Positions 22,456-23,819 of a stretch of 23,819 nucleotides of DNA are shown here, piece by piece. Location of the stretch: contig JABSQI010000002.1 of the NCBI GenBank assembly GCA_013215905.1, positions 1 through 23,819 on the forward strand, written 5' to 3'. A model generated the notes under the pieces. That model saw only the letters and a program-made list of their open reading frames with translations, was not told where the DNA came from and did no database searches. Source of the DNA: Legionellales bacterium (GTDB taxonomy: Bacteria > Pseudomonadota > Gammaproteobacteria > PIVX01). The position numbers and the translations under genes are program-made. The stretch's first letter is position 1. Every line of letters starts with the position of its first letter.

Positions 22456-23391
22456 ATGATCTCAATATTATTAAACAGACTAGAAGATTGTACTGCTAAA
22501 AACACTCTTGAATATATCGATAAGTTTTCACTAACTGTTAGTAACAAAAAACTTATAGAAATTGTTGCTCTAGTAGATAAGTCTGAGCAAAAATATATGC
22601 TAGAAGAGATTGAAAAGAAAAATTATTCTTTTAGTGTTCTCTTCTATACTCAGCATGGTCAAAGTGATAGTACAGAATTAAATAATATTTTTACCAACTC
22701 TTTTCTAAATACGAACCTTCATGCTGAAATCATAATCCCTATTAATTCAAACACTAAATTTACTAAAGGCTGGGATGTAGCTCTAGTGGATACAATTAAA
22801 TCGGCTAGTCTTAAGCATAAATATTTCGTCATAAGGGATTCCAATACCGATGGTATTATTTTTTCTAAGCAATGGCTAGATTGCCTAAGCGGATTTGGTT
22901 TATATAAAAACTATATACAGTACCACACTTTAATCTGCAAGTTGTTACAAGATGAAAATAATATCACTTCATTATTATATCTTAAATCTAATAATATATT
23001 TAAAGAGCATATTGAATTAGTTAATAAAAATCATTTTGAGGCATCGCATTTTTTACAAAATCTTATTTCATACCAAAAAAAATCTATAGTTAATTCCATT
23101 ATTTACGATAGTGAAAAAGAAAAACAGAAATCTATAATCAGACAGCACAATTTAGTAAACTGTGCTCATCGTTTGGCAAATTCTAAATTAGCAAGAAGAT
23201 TTCTTAATATGTGCTTAGTCGAGCATTCAGCGACTACTTCTCGTTATATATTTAGACACCATACTGCTCCAATAATAGATGTTATTATATTTAATTCCAT
23301 GTTTAAAAGAGGATTGATCAATAAAGATCAGCTATCTTCATGGGCTGCAGGTCCAAAAAACTGGGGAATAGATATCTGCGAGGAAGAATGA
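22456..23391 (+). CDS. Glycosyltransferase-like protein related to module 2, acidic motif lost
   Basis: This 311-aa protein aligns with module 2 of the 615-aa gene: MISILLNR start, IEIVALVDKSEQ (35-45) against FEVIVQVDK, NTKFTKGWD (99-107) against MHFYTKGWD, and DGIIFSKQWLDCLSGFG against WGIYTKEWVKVLEGWG. At the position of the SDS acidic motif it reads NSN (97-99), so no Asp is available for metal binding there. It may be inactive, metal-independent or a binding subunit. A charged helical C-terminal third follows (about 200-311), with a run of basic residues and LARRFLNMCLVEH. The stop overlaps the next start by 4 bp (ATGA), so the two products are probably made together. Confidence 0.6.
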   Translation: MISILLNRLEDCTAKNTLEYIDKFSLTVSNKKLIEIVALVDKSEQKYMLEEIEKKNYSFSVLFYTQHGQSDSTELNNIFTNSFLNTNLHAEIIIPINSNTKFTKGWDVALVDTIKSASLKHKYFVIRDSNTDGIIFSKQWLDCLSGFGLYKNYIQYHTLICKLLQDENNITSLLYLKSNNIFKEHIELVNKNHFEASHFLQNLISYQKKSIVNSIIYDSEKEKQKSIIRQHNLVNCAHRLANSKLARRFLNMCLVEHSATTSRYIFRHHTAPIIDVIIFNSMFKRGLINKDQLSSWAAGPKNWGIDICEEE

Positions 23392-23804
23392 TTTCTATAG
23401 TTATAGCCACTAGAACAGGAATAACCGACGTAGCTGGGCCTTTACCGTTACTTCGTGATATTAGACTAAAGTCCAGTAAAGACTATAGTTTTGAGATTAT
23501 CATTAGAGGTGATGAAGATGATGTACATTTTCCTCTTTTGATTAAGAAAATACAGAAAGAAAATTTTCCATTTAAAATTAAGTTCTTTACTGGTAACCGA
23601 GGTCGTGGTTATGAAGACTTGCATAAATTTTATAATGATCCGATTATAAAGAGTGAGTTCAAGATCACTCCTGACGACGATGGCAAAACTTTTGGTGGAA
23701 TGGGGGATGGCAAGAAGAGAGGGATGGCCACTTTTGGTCATGATGATGGTAAATTTAAAAAAAAATCGCCTGCAGCAGTATTTCAACATTCTGTTAAAGA
23801 TTAA
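23388..23804 (+). CDS. Glycosyltransferase-like protein related to the 18814 gene, truncated or altered 3' end
   Basis: The first ~98 residues match the 18814 protein: MISIVIATRTG against ISILMCSRSTN, FEIIIRGDEDD (35-45) against IEIFVKLDEDD, and RGRGYEDLH (72-80) against RGKGYEDLH, ending in ITPDDD where the paralogue has LPSDD. After that the sequence turns into a Gly/Lys-rich tail (GKTFGGMGDGKKRGMATFGH, then 20 more residues) unlike the paralogue, and stops at 138 aa instead of ~277. Either the gene is a broken copy or the sequence near the right edge is unreliable. The ATG at 23388 overlaps the upstream stop and follows AGGA, supporting coupling. Confidence 0.5.
   Translation: MISIVIATRTGITDVAGPLPLLRDIRLKSSKDYSFEIIIRGDEDDVHFPLLIKKIQKENFPFKIKFFTGNRGRGYEDLHKFYNDPIIKSEFKITPDDDGKTFGGMGDGKKRGMATFGHDDGKFKKKSPAAVFQHSVKD
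23680..23760 (+). repeat. Imperfect tandem duplication of ~43 bp near the right edge
   Basis: ATGGCAAAACTTTTGGT at 23680-23696 recurs as ATGGCCACTTTTGGT at 23724-23738. ACTTTTGGT is exact in both copies at 42-bp distance, and GATGGCAAG/GATGGTAAA follow in order. The block is G-rich on the plus strand, unlike everything around it. Confidence 0.4.
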
Positions 23805-23819
23805 CATCTTTTTGCACAA

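Noticed and set aside
23466..23819. 117-codon minus-strand ORF reaching the right edge
   Set aside because: It is opposite the 23388 gene over the region of strong paralogy and has no recognisable motif.
1..23819. tRNA, rRNA, CRISPR arrays, intact transposases, toxin-antitoxin pairs
   Set aside because: No TTCRANNC arm with matching acceptor, no regularly spaced direct repeats, and no DDE, HUH or serine recombinase motifs were found in any supported ORF.

Overview
The window is AT-rich (roughly 70% A+T by eye) and carries a compact housekeeping operon inside looser, decaying accessory DNA. UGA reads as a stop and tryptophan is UGG, so the standard bacterial code fits. The mnmG-rsmG-parA-parB block, the low GC, the pseudogene debris and the leucine-rich-repeat remnant suggest an alphaproteobacterial, Rickettsiales-like host-associated bacterium. 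This is inference from composition and gene order; there is no rRNA or other taxonomic marker in the window.

Layout. 1-2600: the 3' end of a sialidase-like gene, a frameshifted leucine-rich-repeat pseudogene followed by an ~80-bp repeat, an orphan secreted protein, a GC-elevated stretch that folds as a candidate structured RNA, and an M24 peptidase on the minus strand. 2700-5011: a second copy of the repeat, a SAM methyltransferase and the UDP-GlcNAc 2-epimerase WecB. 5159-11143: a tight six-gene run, putP-mnmG-rsmG-parA-parB-atpI-like, with junctions from a 4-bp overlap to a 7-bp gap. 11157-13949: a minus-strand membrane-anchored orphan, an alpha/beta hydrolase, an IS200/IS605-like hairpin scar and a minus-strand acyltransferase-3. 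13950-14499: no intact gene, traces of a decayed ORF, then a good promoter overlapped by an inverted repeat.

14500-23804 is a surface-glycan cluster, all on the plus strand: Wzt and Wzm (ABC export of a polysaccharide), an SDR oxidoreductase, a two-module glycosyltransferase-like protein, a single-module relative, an MBOAT O-acyltransferase with its SGNH-like membrane-anchored partner, and two more glycosyltransferase-like genes. The likely logic is glycan synthesis in the cytoplasm, export by Wzm/Wzt, and O-acylation by MBOAT plus SGNH protein, with the OafA-type acyltransferase possibly adding another modification. WecB could supply ManNAc and the methyltransferase a cap or decoration.

The most unusual points are the family of related GT-A-like modules, in which some copies have lost the acidic metal-binding residues; the complete O-acylation cassette in an apparently reduced genome; the candidate structured RNA at 1789-1964; the paired repeat linked to the leucine-rich-repeat remnant; and the last ~150 bases, where homology to the paralogue stops and composition changes abruptly.
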